This document shows, in pieces, positions 35,150-47,497 of a DNA stretch of 64,000 bases. The notes below the pieces were generated by a model. The model had not been told where the DNA came from. It saw only the letters and a list, made by a program, of their open reading frames with translations, and searched no databases. The position numbers were made by a program, and so were the translations under genes. The stretch covers positions 4,342,501-4,406,500 of the forward strand of contig OY992840.1 in the NCBI GenBank assembly GCA_963921425.1, read 5' to 3'. Positions within the stretch are counted from its first letter, which is position 1; every line of letters begins with the position of its first letter. Origin of the DNA: Dryas octopetala (taxonomy: Eukaryota; Streptophyta; Magnoliopsida; Rosales; Rosaceae).

Positions 35150-35455
35150 AGCATGGATGTGACGTATGGATATTCCCATTTTAAAAATAATGGTGAAGAT
35201 GTATGTCTAGCAGATAGTGCGACTACACACACAATCCTCCAAGATTGAAAATATTTTTCGAAGTTAACATTATTAAATGCTAATGTAACTACTATGTAAG
35301 GTTCTTCGAATTTGATTGATGGCTCCAGAAGAGCCCACATTATGTTACCAAATGGGACACAATTTTTCATTCAAAATGCTTTATATTCTATTAGATTCAG
35401 AAGAAATTTGCTTAGTTTTAAAGATATATGTGAATGGATACCACATTGAGGGCCA
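35150..35455 (+). pseudogene. copia protease, broken
   Basis: The active-site region reads ADSATTHTIL near 35211, where families usually have DSGA(T/S). The frame then stops at 35247 and again near 35298. Downstream text (IMLPNGTQFF, NALYSIRFRRNLLS) is the standard post-protease segment. The sequence is cut at about 35452 by inserted DNA. Confidence 0.75.
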
Positions 35456-35940
35456 GTTTAGTATTGCTGTGAAGAAAAACAGCTGTGAAGTAAAGTCAGC
35501 TGTAAAGTAAAGCAGTTGAGTGTTAAGTAAACTATGTTTTTACATGTGTCACTCCATAATTAAAAGGTTAGCAAGGTTAGGAGATTAGGAGATTAGAGTG
35601 CTTAGGAGAGGATCCAAATCCATCAAAGTGTATTGTAAATGTTAATGTAAAAATGTTGTGGCTGTGTATAATTACTAAAATGAACATGATGCTGAAAGTG
35701 CTTTTCACTTATTTGTTTGGTAAAAATAAAATGTTTTTTAACTTGTTTTTTAAATTTTTTGCTACAAATTTGTATTAGCATTAATTTTTCTAAGAACAAC
35801 ATTATTAAATAAGTATGCCTATTATTTCTTTTGGGTATATTATAATTTTAATCGAACAAATAAAATATCATAATTAATGATCGCAATATAAAATATAACT
35901 AACCATGAAGTTTTTTTTAATTTAAAATAAACAAATAAAA

Positions 35941-36241
35941 GGCCAAAAGACATTTTTTGTCCCAGTAATATGGATGAGTCACACTTTGGTCCTATCATTT
36001 CAATTTGAATTTTTTAAGGACCGTGTTTCCATTAATGTCGCAATCAGGTCCAATTCGTCAAAATCGTCTACTTCAAAGCCAATCAGGTGGTGCCATGTTG
36101 GTATTTTCCGTCTCGATTTTGATGGATTAAACCTGATTGCGACACTAATGGAAACACAGTCCTACAAACATGCAAATTAAAATGACTGAATCAAAGTGCG
36201 ACTTACCCCAAAGTACAAGGACCAAAAGTGACTTTACGCCC
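35941..36241. mobile_element. 301-bp MITE
   Basis: Inverted ends GGCCAAAAGACATTTTTTGT and, on the other strand, GGGCGTAAAGTCACTTTTGG, with AAATAAAA on both sides (35933-35940, 36242-36249). Inner parts also match inversely (GTTTCCATTAATGTCGCAAT against ATTGCGACACTAATGGAAAC). Confidence 0.8.
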
Positions 36242-36392
36242 AAATAAAATTTATAGACGTTTAAATAGTTATATAACTTATATGAAAAGTGTAATCAACC
36301 ATCACATACATTACATACCAAAATGACTAATATGCTAAAAAGTCAGTAGGAAAAAAAAGAGTCATAAATTACAAACCAAAATAGGTTGGAGC

Positions 36393-36565
36393 CAAGGAGT
36401 AAAATTTCGTTTTTTTAGGATATGAAAATTTTAACACCAACCCAAAAAATTTTCGTTCAGATTTTGGTCTAAAATTCCTGAAATTTTGGTGGGGAGATAG
36501 AGACCAGAAGGAGAGAGGGGAGGAAATGGCGAGCTGGCCTCGTCGCCAGCTGTCGCTGGAGGCGG

Positions 36566-36616
<51 letters not shown>

Positions 36617-37359
36617 GGGTGATTGGGGAGGGAGGAGAGAGAAGAGATCTGGGAGGAAGAAGAGATCGGGGAGGGAGAGGAGGAAAAAAGGGAGATCAGA
36701 GAAGGAGGAAAAGATCGGGGAGGGAGAGGGAGGAGAGAGAAGACTGTGATGTGAATCTGTGCTAGGCTAGGAGAGAGAAATGAAAGGGAAAAGGAAGAAA
36801 AAGTCATGGGAGGAAGGGAGGAAAAGAAAGGAAAGAAAAAAAAAAAGAAAATAAAAAAGGGTTTAGAGTTGATTGGGATTTGGGATTTCGTTTGGAGTTT
36901 GGTTTGGCTCTTTTGGGATTTCATTTAGTTGTTTTTAAAACCATAAATCCTAATACATTTTTATATAAAAAATAATTAAAAATACCTTAAAGGGCCTAAA
37001 TCTTAATAGCTTATATCATATCCTAAAGAATATAGAGTATAAATTATAGATAGAGTATATAGGGTTTAGTGTATAGATTATATATTATAAAGAATATACT
37101 AATTTTATTTAACAGTATTTGCCTCCAACGCGCATTATATTTTTCTTATATCACATAAAACCTAATATATAATTTGGTTTCTTCAATATTTTTTATCAAT
37201 GTAGTAGATAATATGTTAAATAAACATATGGTAAAGTTTTATTCAAAAATTCCGTATTTTGATAGCAATTTTCGTCGTTTTTGTCTAATTTTTGTCGAAA
37301 TTTAAAATTCGTCGAAATTTCCATCGAGATTTCTACGAAATCCGAAATTTTACTGCTTG
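36393..37359. mobile_element. hAT-like non-autonomous element, copy B
   Basis: Ends CAAGGAGTAAAATTTCG and CGAAATTTTACTGCTTG, flanked by 8-bp near-duplications GTTGGAGC (36385-36392) and GTTAGAGC (37360-37367). The right 300 bp matches, inverted, the left end of copy A (the GCGCATTATA, AACATATTATCTAC and TTTTGATAGC words in order). A (GA)n tract lies at 36571-36611 and the core is purine-rich. Confidence 0.82.
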
Positions 37360-37689
37360 GTTAGAGCATAACAAAATGTAAAATAAAATAAGAATAAGAG
37401 ATGTGATTTTCAAAAATCAGTAGGGGTATAATGGGTAAAATAAAATATTAATTATTGATGTGATCGATTCACTGTAGTTTTCAAAAGCAGGTTTCTAAAG
37501 ATAGTTTTTAATTTTAGGAAAAAAACAATTTTTAATTTTTTTACCAAACACTAAAACTGTTGTAGGTGATTGAGAAATATCATCCACAGCATCTTTTGGG
37601 TCCTCCACCACAATCCAGATGGCCATAAGCTTATATTGGAAAAACTCACAGCTTTCTCTTAAGGAATATATTATACAAAAATAAAAATA

Positions 37690-38738
37690 ATTGAAGCTCA
37701 TAGTGTCATGAACTCGAATTCACTGACCCAAATTCTTTTATACTTTGGCATGACCGTCTTGGTCATCCTGGATCCACAATGTTGAGAAGGATCATTGCAA
37801 GCTCATCTGGGCATTTGTTGACAAGCAAACACATTGTGTTGTTTGGTAACAAGTTATGCAAAGCTTGCTTAGAAAGAAAGTTGGTTATTAGACCATCCTC
37901 ATTAAAGGTTGAATTTGAATCTCCAAAATTTTTAGAAAAAATTCAAAGGGACATTTGTGGGCCTATTCAACCACCATGTGGACCGTTTTGTTACTTTATG
38001 GTCCTAGTGGATGCATCAATAAGATGGTCACATGTTAGCCTGTTATCAATTTGTAATGTTGCATTCTCTAGGCTACTTGCTCAAATAATTAAATTACGAG
38101 CACAATTCCCAGATTATTCAATCAAGTCTATTCGACTTGATAATTCTGGAGAGTTTACATCTCAAACTTTTAATGAATATTGTATGTCCTTTGCAATTGA
38201 TGTTGAGCATCTAATTCCTCATGTTCATACCCAAAATGGATTAGTAGAAGCTTTTATTAAGCGTCTTCAATTGATCGCTCGAACTTTACTTTTGAAAACA
38301 AAATTGCCAGTTTTTGCATGGGGACATGCAGTTTTGCATGCTGCATCATTAGTTATATTGAGCCATGTTACCTACAATTCTTACTCTCCCTTACAACCTG
38401 TTTTTGGTACTCAGCCTAATATTTTACATCTACGAGTTTTCAGTTGTGCAGTATATGTGCCTGTTGCACCCCTACAACGCACTAAAATTGGTCCTCAACG
38501 TAGACTTGGCATTTACATTGGCTTTAATTCACCTTCTATTATTAGATATCTTGAACCCTTAACAATTGATACTTTTACTGCACATTTTGCGGATTGTTAC
38601 TTTGATGAGACTGTCTTCCTGTCATTAGGGGAAGAAAAGGTTGTTCCTGAAGAACGGCGTGAATTGTCGTGGAATGTATCCACTATGTCTCATCTTGATC
38701 CTCAACAACTCAGTGTGAAAATGAAGTACAAAGGATAG
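37690..38738 (+). pseudogene. copia GAG-pre-integrase and integrase, broken
   Basis: The pre-integrase motif LWHDRLGHPG (about 37740) leads into an open frame of 319 aa with the integrase core: RDICGPIQPP, then IRLDNSGEF about 60 residues on, then HVHTQNGLVEAFIKR, so the D, D and E positions can be recognised. The frame ends at 38736. The zinc-binding His-Cys region is altered, reading LCKACLERK. After 38738 the reading continues only with frameshifts. Confidence 0.85.
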
Positions 38739-39507
38739 TTCATCTTCAGAGGATTGCTAATCAAATGCCAGATGCATTTACTGATATAGCAAAAGTGATT
38801 AAATCACATATACCGGCCGTAAACGCACCTGCAAGAATTAATATCCCAGTTGGAAAAACTAATGTGGCAGTGAATGAATCCTCTGTTGCACATCTGAAGC
38901 ATGGCAGACCTTTAGGTTCAAAGGATTGAGCCCCTTAAAAGAGGAAATTAAAAGTGCATACAAATCTTAGTGAGAACACTCCAGAAGAGGTTCCTGAAAG
39001 AGAAATAAGCAATGAACCCACACTTTATGATTTCTCAAATTCTGAAAGGGAAAATGTCCTTGAAGAAACACAAGCCCCTGAAGAGACATATGTACTTAAC
39101 AATAAATAAATCTCAGTAAATTATGCATGCACTAATGAACTGTGGGATTGCAATGAGATTATTATTGATGACATTTTCTCATTTGCAGTAGCTACTGAGA
39201 TTATAAAAGGTGATGATAATATTGAACCAAGATATGTTAATGAATGCATAAAAAGGCATGATTGGCCTAAATGGAAGTATGCAATCTAGGCAGAATTAAG
39301 TTCATTGGGAAAACGTGGTGTATTTGGACCTGTAGTTCAAACACCATAAAATGTTAACCATGTTGGTTACAAGTGCGTATTTATAAGAAAGAGAAATGAG
39401 AAAAACGAGATTGCAAGATATGAAGCTCGTCTCATTGCACAAGGTTTCTCACAAAGGCCTGGAATTGATTATGAGGAAACATACTCTCCTGTTATGGGCT
39501 CAATTAC
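38739..39507 (+). pseudogene. copia reverse transcriptase, N-terminal part
   Basis: Degenerate continuation of pol. The linker (EVPEREISNEPTLYDF) leads to RT entry motifs: KWKYAI followed by a stop where a Trp or Gln would stand, GYKCVFIRKRNEKNE, YEARLIAQGFSQRPGIDYEE and TYSPVMGSIT. At least four stops are present. The frame is cut at 39507 by the Ty3-type element and resumes (FRYL...) near 47487. Confidence 0.85.
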
Positions 39508-40268
39508 TGTTACCCTCAAAAAATGTCACGGCCTAGAAATGGATGGCTGCGAATCAATAGAGCTTTTCGTCCTTTGGGTGCTTGCGAGCGTGCCACTCTT
39601 CTTGGTCGAGAGAGCCGTAATAGAAAATATTAATGAAAACAAGATATTGCGCCGAAAATAATCTAACTTCTAAAAAGACAATTGTGCGACAAGTAAAGGA
39701 ACGAGAACTTGTCTAGGTTCGTTTATTGCATGTGAAAATTAAAAGACTTTAGTAGCATGAACAACTTAAGAAAAATCAAGAGCGATGACAATTGACTGAA
39801 AACTGAAAAAAATACTAGAATTATTGCGAAATCAATACTAAGAAAGTGTTCTTAGCGAAGCTACAAAAAAAGGGAAATTGACTAAAAGAAATTCTAAAAA
39901 CTAAGAAAACTGGTTGTTTGAAGAACTTGAGGAATTTGGTTGTTTAATTGTTGATTTTTGATTGTTGTATTGAGGTTGTGTGTAGAGAGTTTTTTCCTTC
40001 TTGAAGAGATGTATTTATAGGTGTGATAACCTAGTGCCGAGTAGTCCTTGTGTGAGTATAAATCGACTTCCTTGGCCATCAAGTCTTCAGAATCTTTTCC
40101 TTATTGCACCATATCTCTCTTGATTTTCCTTCATATCCAAGTAAATTGTACAATTAATATCTAGGAAAATCCACCAAAATATCAATAAAATCCATAGAAT
40201 AATCAATAATAATTATCCTAATTTCTTGCTATTTTTCCACAAATACGTGCCAAATTTGGGTGTAAACA
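39508..40268 (-). repeat. LTR (3' in element sense) of the Ty3-type element
   Basis: 761 bp, nearly identical to the copy at 46721-47482 (both begin TGTTACCCT and end GGGTGTAAACA). The high identity indicates a fairly recent insertion, younger than the copia host. Confidence 0.9.
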
Positions 40269-42719
40269 TAAGCCCCTCCATTTCCTTGAGCATCGGCCAT
40301 CTTAGTCGAGTTGATTAAGGAAATGTTAATGCTTTTCAAATGCTTTACTATCCACATACACCGCTTAATCATAATAATTCCCCACATTGAACACTTGAAG
40401 TAAAAAAAAAAAAAACTCTCGGCTGAAGCATATATAATTGCTTTAAATTACAGCCCAAAACAAAGCTAGATAATGGCCGTGACTTCCATATTTTTGTTTG
40501 GCTGTTGATTTTGCTTGCAACAATACTTCTCAGCCCAAAAAATTATTCTCCTTCTCATACTGACTAAGTTGCTCACCACTTCAAATGACCCTACACAACT
40601 TTGTTATCTTGGTTTCTTCCAACAGTAATCTTCAACCATTCCAAGATAACATCTTGAATTTTGCGTGGGCCATGGCTTCATTAAAATCCCATTTAAAAGA
40701 TCAAAGCCCACTTTTCTTTCTAGCCATATATTTTGGCCGGCTAAACATCACCATCATCTCTCCCTCTTATTTTATTTCAAGTCTGCACCCACAAATCCAC
40801 TTTTTTTTTTCTCCTTTCGTTCATCTAACATATCCAACCAAAATTGCTGATGCCATAGGTAAAAAATTACCAAATCATGATATTTGCCTCTTTCTCCAGT
40901 TCATCGGCCATGAGTTTGCAAAATTTCTTCTCTCTACTAGCCGTTTCCTCTGCCCAAATACCTCTTGTCTCGGCCAATAAGCTTTCCGGCCGAAAACATT
41001 GAGGTTGCTTAATTCTTGGTGGTGGTGGCTTGCCGAGAGCTGCTACCTTGCGCCGAAATAGCTCTGCCAAAAAGGGCTTGCTGTGCTATCGCCGAGATAG
41101 TTCCAAGGAGGGGAACTTGCCATCGAGAGAAACTTTGCCTAGAGGGAGAGAAGGCTACTGCCGAGTCGGGGCTGTCATGCTCATTGATTTTAGGGTCACT
41201 GTAATTTTGAGAACTAAAAGCAAGGCCATAGTAAAAAGAATAACACTTGAATGATGTAGGCAATGGGTCCACCATAATTGAATTTGAAAGAATTCAAACC
41301 TCCCATTTGGACCTTGTCGCTGGCAGCTTTCGAATTCCTTCTTTATTGTTTTTCCAACCTTTTTTTCTATCAAACACATACTAACACATAGTCCCTTCCA
41401 CAAATCTTGTACTTTTGAAAGCCATTGCAGCCCTATTTTTCTAGTAGATTCCAATCAATGACACAGTTCTTGGCTGGAACTAAATATTCTCAGCCTTGTG
41501 GGTATTATCAAAACAGGAATGCCATAACTTATATGAATAAGAACTGAGACATGCCGTAAATACTGGTAGCAACACTTGTCTTGGTTGAAGATCAATGTAA
41601 CAATATGTCTTGGCCATAAATCATCTCGACCTGAGATTGACAAGCCTTGATCGCCGAACAATTGTGCATCAAAATAAAAGGCCGAGAAAATTAAAGCTGC
41701 TAGCCTTGAAGAGTTTGCACGACCGCAGAGTAACTTCGCCAAATAAGATCAAATTCCTTCTACTTCAACTACTAAGATCTTAGTCATACTTCATCGCAAG
41801 AAAATACTTTGGCAACGAACCGTCTTTTCTCGGCATGCCCCCTTCTCTTCCAGCCACTAAGCTAATTCTCGGTGCAAACTGTAAGTCGTCTCGCCGTGAG
41901 CTTCTAGGTGCAAGCTTTGCATATTGCAAGTGATTTATCCAAAAAAATTTTGGTTTCAACACTGACGAAGTTCTAGAACATCTTGTCGAAAACCTTGTAT
42001 TTGTCTCGCCGCAAGCTTCTCTGCCAAAAACACCATTGCGCTTTCTTTTTGCAGCTGCGAAGTGGTTCGATGATGCTCGGCCCTGAATCTGAATTACACC
42101 TTGGCGGCCCGTTGACATATCCCGGCTTAGCCGACTCACTTATTCTTTCCATTGTTAAAGATTCACGGCTGCAAACACAATCTCCATGAATTTACTATGC
42201 ACGGCCTTATTTTGAGTAATTACGACCATGAAATGTCTCGGCTTTAATTAGTCATGCGCGGCCCATGTTATTCTCCGGCTATTCGATTTCTCAGCGCAAG
42301 CTTCGTAATCTTCACAGGCTGCAATTGTTGGTTACCTGAGAGCTTGTAGGCTTTGGGCTGTGAAAGCTTAAAATTTTCGGCTGTGAGGATTGAGTTCATG
42401 TTTGCTTCCCGACCTAGAAACTCCTCCGACGACGACACCACCTCCATGATCGACTTGAATATCCCTGACCTAAATGGAGGTTTAGCCTAGAGTCTTTTAC
42501 GACTTAATTTTCTTTATCTCGCAACTCCACCAAGAAGTCAAAAACTTTGCAAAACTCATTAGAGGTTTGCCTGGGGCCAAGACTTCAACCCCACTTTTTC
42601 TTGTAATATTTTGTATCCTCAAAGTGATCCCCCAACCTCCAGTTTTCACATCCAACAAAAACAACTTTTTTTTTTTTTAAAGGAAATCAAATCAAAACTG
42701 GGAAGAAACAACTGAAAAT
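40269..42719 (-). other. non-coding interior of the Ty3-type element
   Basis: About 2.4 kb with no retroviral-type domain in any frame. It is dotted with CTCGGC, TCGGCC, GCCGAGA and CTTGGCCG words at short irregular spacing. Short minus-strand frames (41780-42139 and others) resemble nothing I know. Confidence 0.55.
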
Positions 42720-43373
42720 TTAAATGGGGTCCAACCATATTTTAGGAGGTGGCCAGCAGTGTTTGATATGAACATGATTATTAATAGGAAAATTTTGTCT
42801 TCCGGCCTCTAAATAAGTCGTGTTTTCACATAGCCCCCCGAGTGCATTGGATTCCCCAATTATTTTCTTCAATTGAAAATTTTTCAATTTAGCTAACCAC
42901 GGCTTCTCCAAATTAGCTTTGTCTCCCACCAACATGTCAATGTTCATGGTTTCTTCATATGAGGTTACATCTAGGACTTGCTTGACCATGTCAACTTCTA
43001 TGGTTGACTCACATATGCCAGCACTCACATCTTCATGGCCAACCACAATTTCATCTTTTTGAACAAATTGAGGATTTGGTGGCCCAATATTGATTGGAGT
43101 GGAAATGACTTCCTCCAAATTTGAATCTAGCCCCCCGAGTGCTCTAAGATCAAGAATGGGCTCATCATCACCATAAGAATCATGTCCAAATTAAATTTAG
43201 GCAAGATAGCCTCTTTTTTTTTTTTTTTTTGAGATCTTCTTCTTCCACCTTTTCACGCCAACCAAAATTTCTTCTTCCACCTTTTCTAAATTTTCTTCTT
43301 TTTCAATAGGTGTAGGAAGTGGTGACCCAATCTTCAAATGGGTCTTAGGAAAAAGAATGTTCCTAAAAGCCAT

Positions 43374-46239
43374 TGTAACACCCCGAAACTCGGGCCCATG
43401 AAAATACTGAACATCAAACTGTTAAATCTGTTTTCTCTTACTTTGGAGCCATGCACAACAACATATGTAAATATAATTCTGTCAAAAACATTTTAAACAA
43501 ACCACTGAGTAAAAACAATTAAATAAATCTTTCTGGGTCCCACTGCCTCGTCTCCCCCCCCACTGCTTCCTCAGTCTGCTTAACCTGCAAAACACAAATC
43601 CTACACCACATCCATGGTGTACCGGGTTATACAACAAACCCGATAAACCCACTAGAGCTCGTATGAGTAAAATGACATAATAATAATTGTCCTCAATAAT
43701 TTTCTCAATCCTCAAACTCAAAAATAATCCACAAAATATTCACAATAAATCCAAGGCATAAATAATTAATCCTCATGCATCCGTAATTCCTCAATCACAT
43801 AATATTCTATCAATAATAATAATTACTCTGACAAATCAATTGCCTAATCGTCAACTATTAACCTCAACCTCAATCATTCACATCCTAATTAATAACCTCA
43901 ATGCATAAACACCATCATTTCCTTCCTCACGATTCAAGCCTAGACTTTACCAAATCCTAGCAAACAATGCAATACAAGCACACAATACAAATAATCATCT
44001 ATCTAATTTCATTCACGTCGCTCCTTGAAACCCTCTAGCTTTAAAACTATTTTTCAAAATCTCTTCCTTCAAATCCATTTTTAAATCCCCTCAAACCGTA
44101 AATCAAACTCTGAAAAAATAAATAATACTCTCAAGTTATAAAACTATTAAAATGTCTGAAATAAAACGAAAAGCCTTACTGAAACTGTCATTTAAAATAT
44201 TTACTGATGTAATATCATTTCTCAAAATACTCCACAACTGAAAACTCACGCCACACTAGTACCCAGGAAACTGCTGGTCATACACTGCCGAGTCATCTCT
44301 AGGCAAGTGCAGAGCAAATCTGTACCTGCTGTGATGCTGGTCATACACCGCCAGTTAGGCAAGTGCAGAGCAAATGCTGGTCGTACACTGCCAACTAGGC
44401 AAGTGCAGAGCAAATGTCATGCTGGTCATACACCGCCAACTAGGCAAGTGCAGAGCGAGTGCTGGTCGTACACCGCCGAGTCATCTCTAGGCGAGTGCAG
44501 AGCAATATATACCTGCTGAAGGGGGTACTAGTATGGCGGTTTGAAACCGCTTCTGTATACCTCAATCAACCACATCTCAAAACTATCCTCCGAATAAAAA
44601 CTGAAATTTAATTCTTTCCATAAATCCGCTTAAATAAAATCATTCTCAAATTGTAAAAGCTGCTTGATCAAAATCATTTTCTAAATGACAGAAATTCATT
44701 AATAAAACTTCCCCAAAATAATACCAAAAATCATTTCCAAAAACTGTCCATCCTCAAATAAATCAAGAAAAGAGTTGAATTATAAAATGTGCAAAGCATT
44801 TCGAAAACCTAAGATCCACTCACAATCTATCCCGAGCTACACCGAATCCCTTCCGTAATTGATTCCTACTTACGACTTCTCACTTGTTTGCCACTCATAC
44901 TCACAATCCACTGTATAATAGTTGCTTAGTCCTCGTTCATAAATCCTCGACAATAAGTATTTCTTCTCTAATCCAACAATTATTCTCGGGCTAACTTTAT
45001 AATCCCTAATTAATTTCCTAGCCTCAAATCTTCATCTATTCATTCCCATGGTTCAAATCCTACCCTTAGTCTTCCTAACATAAAGCAACAATCACACAAA
45101 ACAGACCATTCAATAATAGTACTCTACATTACAATCCAATAAGCATCATTCACAGTTCCACTGCTCGGATACCAAATCCGGCAGCATAACGGCATCGGGA
45201 ATGAGATTCCCCGAGTCCGTGTACCTGTTAGGACCAGACAACCAGCTTCAATATATACAGAAATTTCACAGAATTTTCCAAACAACCTCCGAGGGTTTCC
45301 TAGAAGTTCAATTTGGGCAAACAGAGACAAATAACCGCTGACCCGCCGCCACAAGTGGCGGAGGCAGTGGTGGCAGCGGCGACAGATCCTTAAAAAAAAT
45401 TGGTTTTTTAACTAAAATCAACCCCAATCAACCTAGGCACTTCAATTTGACCAAAATCAACTCAGCATTCGTTCAAATATGCTCAATTCAAGGTAAACCC
45501 GAAATGGGTACAAGCCCTAAAATTTTCAATCTCCAAATTCTCAAAATTGACACGCAAGAACAAGGGGGAAAGAAAGCCCATACCTAGAGGATCATTTCTC
45601 ATAACTGGATCGAGGGCCAAATCTCGCCGGAAAAGCTCGAACTAGCCGGAGAAGCCACCGGCCTGAAGTTTCTCGATCTGCCACCGTGAGGGGTCGTCGG
45701 AGCTAGGGAAGGACATGGCTGGACTCGCCGAGGCCTGGGGAAGAGAACCCAGGTGGTCCGGCGTCCCGTCGTCGCCGAAAAAAGGAGATCGCCGGCGAGG
45801 GCCTCTCTCGGTCTTCGCGTCGATCCGTCGCGATGGTGGCTCAGGTGGGTGATCGGCGGCCAGGGGGAGGAAGAGGGAGGGACGGCGAGGCTGGTGGGCC
45901 GAAAACCCAGCCTATCCGCCGCCGGACGCGCCGCCACGCGCCGGTGGCAGATCGGCGAGAGTGAGAGAGGGAGAGACGTGCGGGAGAGGGAGAGGATCGG
46001 GGAGAGAGGAGAGAGAGTGAGTGAGAGAAAAATCTGACTTTTTGGGTATTTAAAACCCACTTTCGTAAAAATTACAAGTTTGCCACTCGCTTCAAAAGCC
46101 CGTATCTTTCAAACCGTAGCTCCGATTGACGCGTGCCGCGTGTCTACGAACTCGTGGGTTCGAGATCCACCTAACGAGTCCAAAATCAAAATCAAAAGCC
46201 CATTCAATTTAAAAGTCAACTTTGGGTTGGGTCGTTACA
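43374..46239. mobile_element. solo LTR (2.87 kb), probably a Tekay/Del-type Ty3 element
   Basis: Begins TGTAACACCCCGAAACTCGG and ends GGGTCGTTACA, with the exact 5-bp duplication GCCAT on both sides (43369-43373, 46240-46244). No internal retrotransposon genes are present, so it is a recombined single LTR. Long LTRs starting TGTAACACCCCG are typical of plant chromoviruses of the Del/Tekay group. A GC-rich block at 45600-45980 has Gly/Arg-rich frames on both strands, and a minisatellite lies at 44255-44520. Confidence 0.88.
44255..44520. repeat. ~40-bp minisatellite in the solo LTR
   Basis: Five or six copies of a unit built from GCTGGTCATACACCGCC, (A/G)ACTAGGCAAGTGCAGAGC and AAAT, some carrying an extra GAGTCATCTCTAGGC piece. 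It lies in the middle of the LTR. Confidence 0.8.
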
Positions 46240-46720
46240 GCCATCACAAGAGGATCATGGTTAACTGGAGTTCTTTCACTCTCATGCTGAGAAATTTGAG
46301 CAGCCAAGTCATCCAAATCAACTATATCTATCCCTTCAAATTTTTCCCTATATTCATCAGTCAATCCTGCCAGTGCCAACTTTGCAAACAATCGATCTCT
46401 CAGAATATAAATTTTTATTGTACTTAGCTTTTTCTTCCTTGAAATTATTGATATATTGGAGAGCAGTTTCATTGGATTTTTGATACATCTTGGCCAATTC
46501 AGAAAATAATGGTTCTTTCTTTGGCCTCTCATTCTTTCTTCGAATTTTCTTCAAGGCTTCTTCATTCTTTCTTCGAGTTTCCTCGTATCTTCTGTCAGAA
46601 TCCTCTCGGAATTTTTTGGGGTCCTCCTTCAGTAGGTCAAAGAGATAATTTATGTAGACCGAATATTGATCCGTCATCTTAGTTGATCATACTCTTTATC
46701 CCACCGGGCGTGCCAATTAA

Positions 46721-47482
46721 TGTTACCCTAAAAAAATGTCACGGCCTAGAGATGGATGGCCGCGAATCAAATAGAGCTTTTCGTCCTTTGGGTGCTTGCA
46801 GGCGTGCCACTATTCTCGGTCCAGAGAGCCGTAATAGAAAATATTAATGAAAACAAGATGTTACGCTGAAAATAATCTAACTTCTAAAAAGACAATTGTG
46901 TGATAAGTAAAGGAACGATAACTTATATAGGTTCGTTTCTTGCCTGTGAAAATTAAAGGACTTTAGTAGCATGAACAACTTAAGAAAAATCAAGAGCGAT
47001 GTCAATTGACTGAAAACTGAAGAAAATACTAGAATTATTGCGAAATCAATACTAAGAAAGTGTTCTTAGCAAAGCTACAAAACAAGGGAAATTGACTAAA
47101 AGAAATTCTAAAAACTAAGAAAACTGGTTGTTTGAAGAACTTGAGGAATTTGGTTGCTTGATTGTTGATTTTTGATTGTTGTATTAAGGTTGTGTGTAGA
47201 GAGTTTTTTCCTTCTTGAAGAGATGTATTTATAGGTGTGATAACCTAGTGCCGAGTAGTCCTTGTGTGAGTAGAAATCAGCTTCCTTGGCCATCAAGTTT
47301 TCAGAATCCTTTCCTCATTGCATCATATCTCTTTTGATTTTCCTTCATGCCCAAGTAAACTGCACAATTAATATCTAAAAAAACCCACCAAAATATCAAT
47401 AAAATCCATAGAATAATCAATAATAATTATCCTAATTTCCTACTATTTTTCCACAAATACGTACCAAATTTGGGTGTAAACA
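46721..47482 (-). repeat. LTR (5' in element sense) of the Ty3-type element
   Basis: 762 bp partner of 39508-40268. Differences are scattered single bases. Gag and the candidate primer-binding site lie just inside it on the minus strand. Confidence 0.9.
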
Positions 47483-47497
47483 ATTACATTTCGATAT

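Larger units (their letters stand above)
35453..37630. mobile_element. insertion cluster between copia protease and integrase
   Basis: Copia coding text stops at about 35452 and resumes at about 37640, so some 2.2 kb was added. The left edge reads GGCCAGTTTAGTATTGCTGTG. A roughly inverted partner (ACCAAACACTAAAACTG) lies at about 37549-37565. These suggest a MITE-like host element whose exact right border I could not fix. Two further elements sit inside it (35941-36241 and 36393-37359). Confidence 0.55.
42720..46680 (-). pseudogene. Ty3-type gag, split by a solo LTR
   Basis: On the minus strand a frame starts at 46677 (MTDQYSVYINYLFDLL), passes a charged Arg/Glu/Lys-rich helix, and reaches FSELAKMYQKSNETALQYIN, the core of Ty3-type retrotransposon gag. 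After a frameshift near 46400 it continues LFAKLALAGLTDEYREKFEG and reaches VMA at 46240. The frame picks up again across the solo LTR at 43373 (AFRNILFPKTHL...), slips at a long A run near 43210-43230, and runs to a stop at 42720. The C-terminal portion (GGLDSNLEEVIST... IKHCWPPPK) is acidic and unassigned. Confidence 0.75.
39508..47482 (-). mobile_element. Ty3-type gag-only retrotransposon, minus strand
   Basis: Terminal repeats of 761 and 762 bp (39508-40268 and 46721-47482) with TG...CA ends, and exact ATTAC on both sides (39503-39507, 47483-47487). Orientation is minus: next to the right-hand LTR the minus strand reads TTGGCACGCCCGGTGGGA, a candidate primer-binding site, followed by gag. 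Next to the left-hand LTR the minus strand reads AAGGAAATGGAGGGGCT, a polypurine tract. No protease, RT or integrase was found in the interior, so it belongs with gag-only or LARD-type elements. A solo LTR (43374-46239) interrupts gag. Confidence 0.88.

Noticed and set aside
44255..44520. Regular ~40-bp repeats considered as a CRISPR-like array
   Set aside because: Plant nuclear DNA; units are contiguous and diverged, without unique spacers, in a retrotransposon LTR.
45040..45070. GGTTCAAATCCTA resembling a tRNA T-arm
   Set aside because: No acceptor stem or D-arm around it; it lies in the solo LTR.
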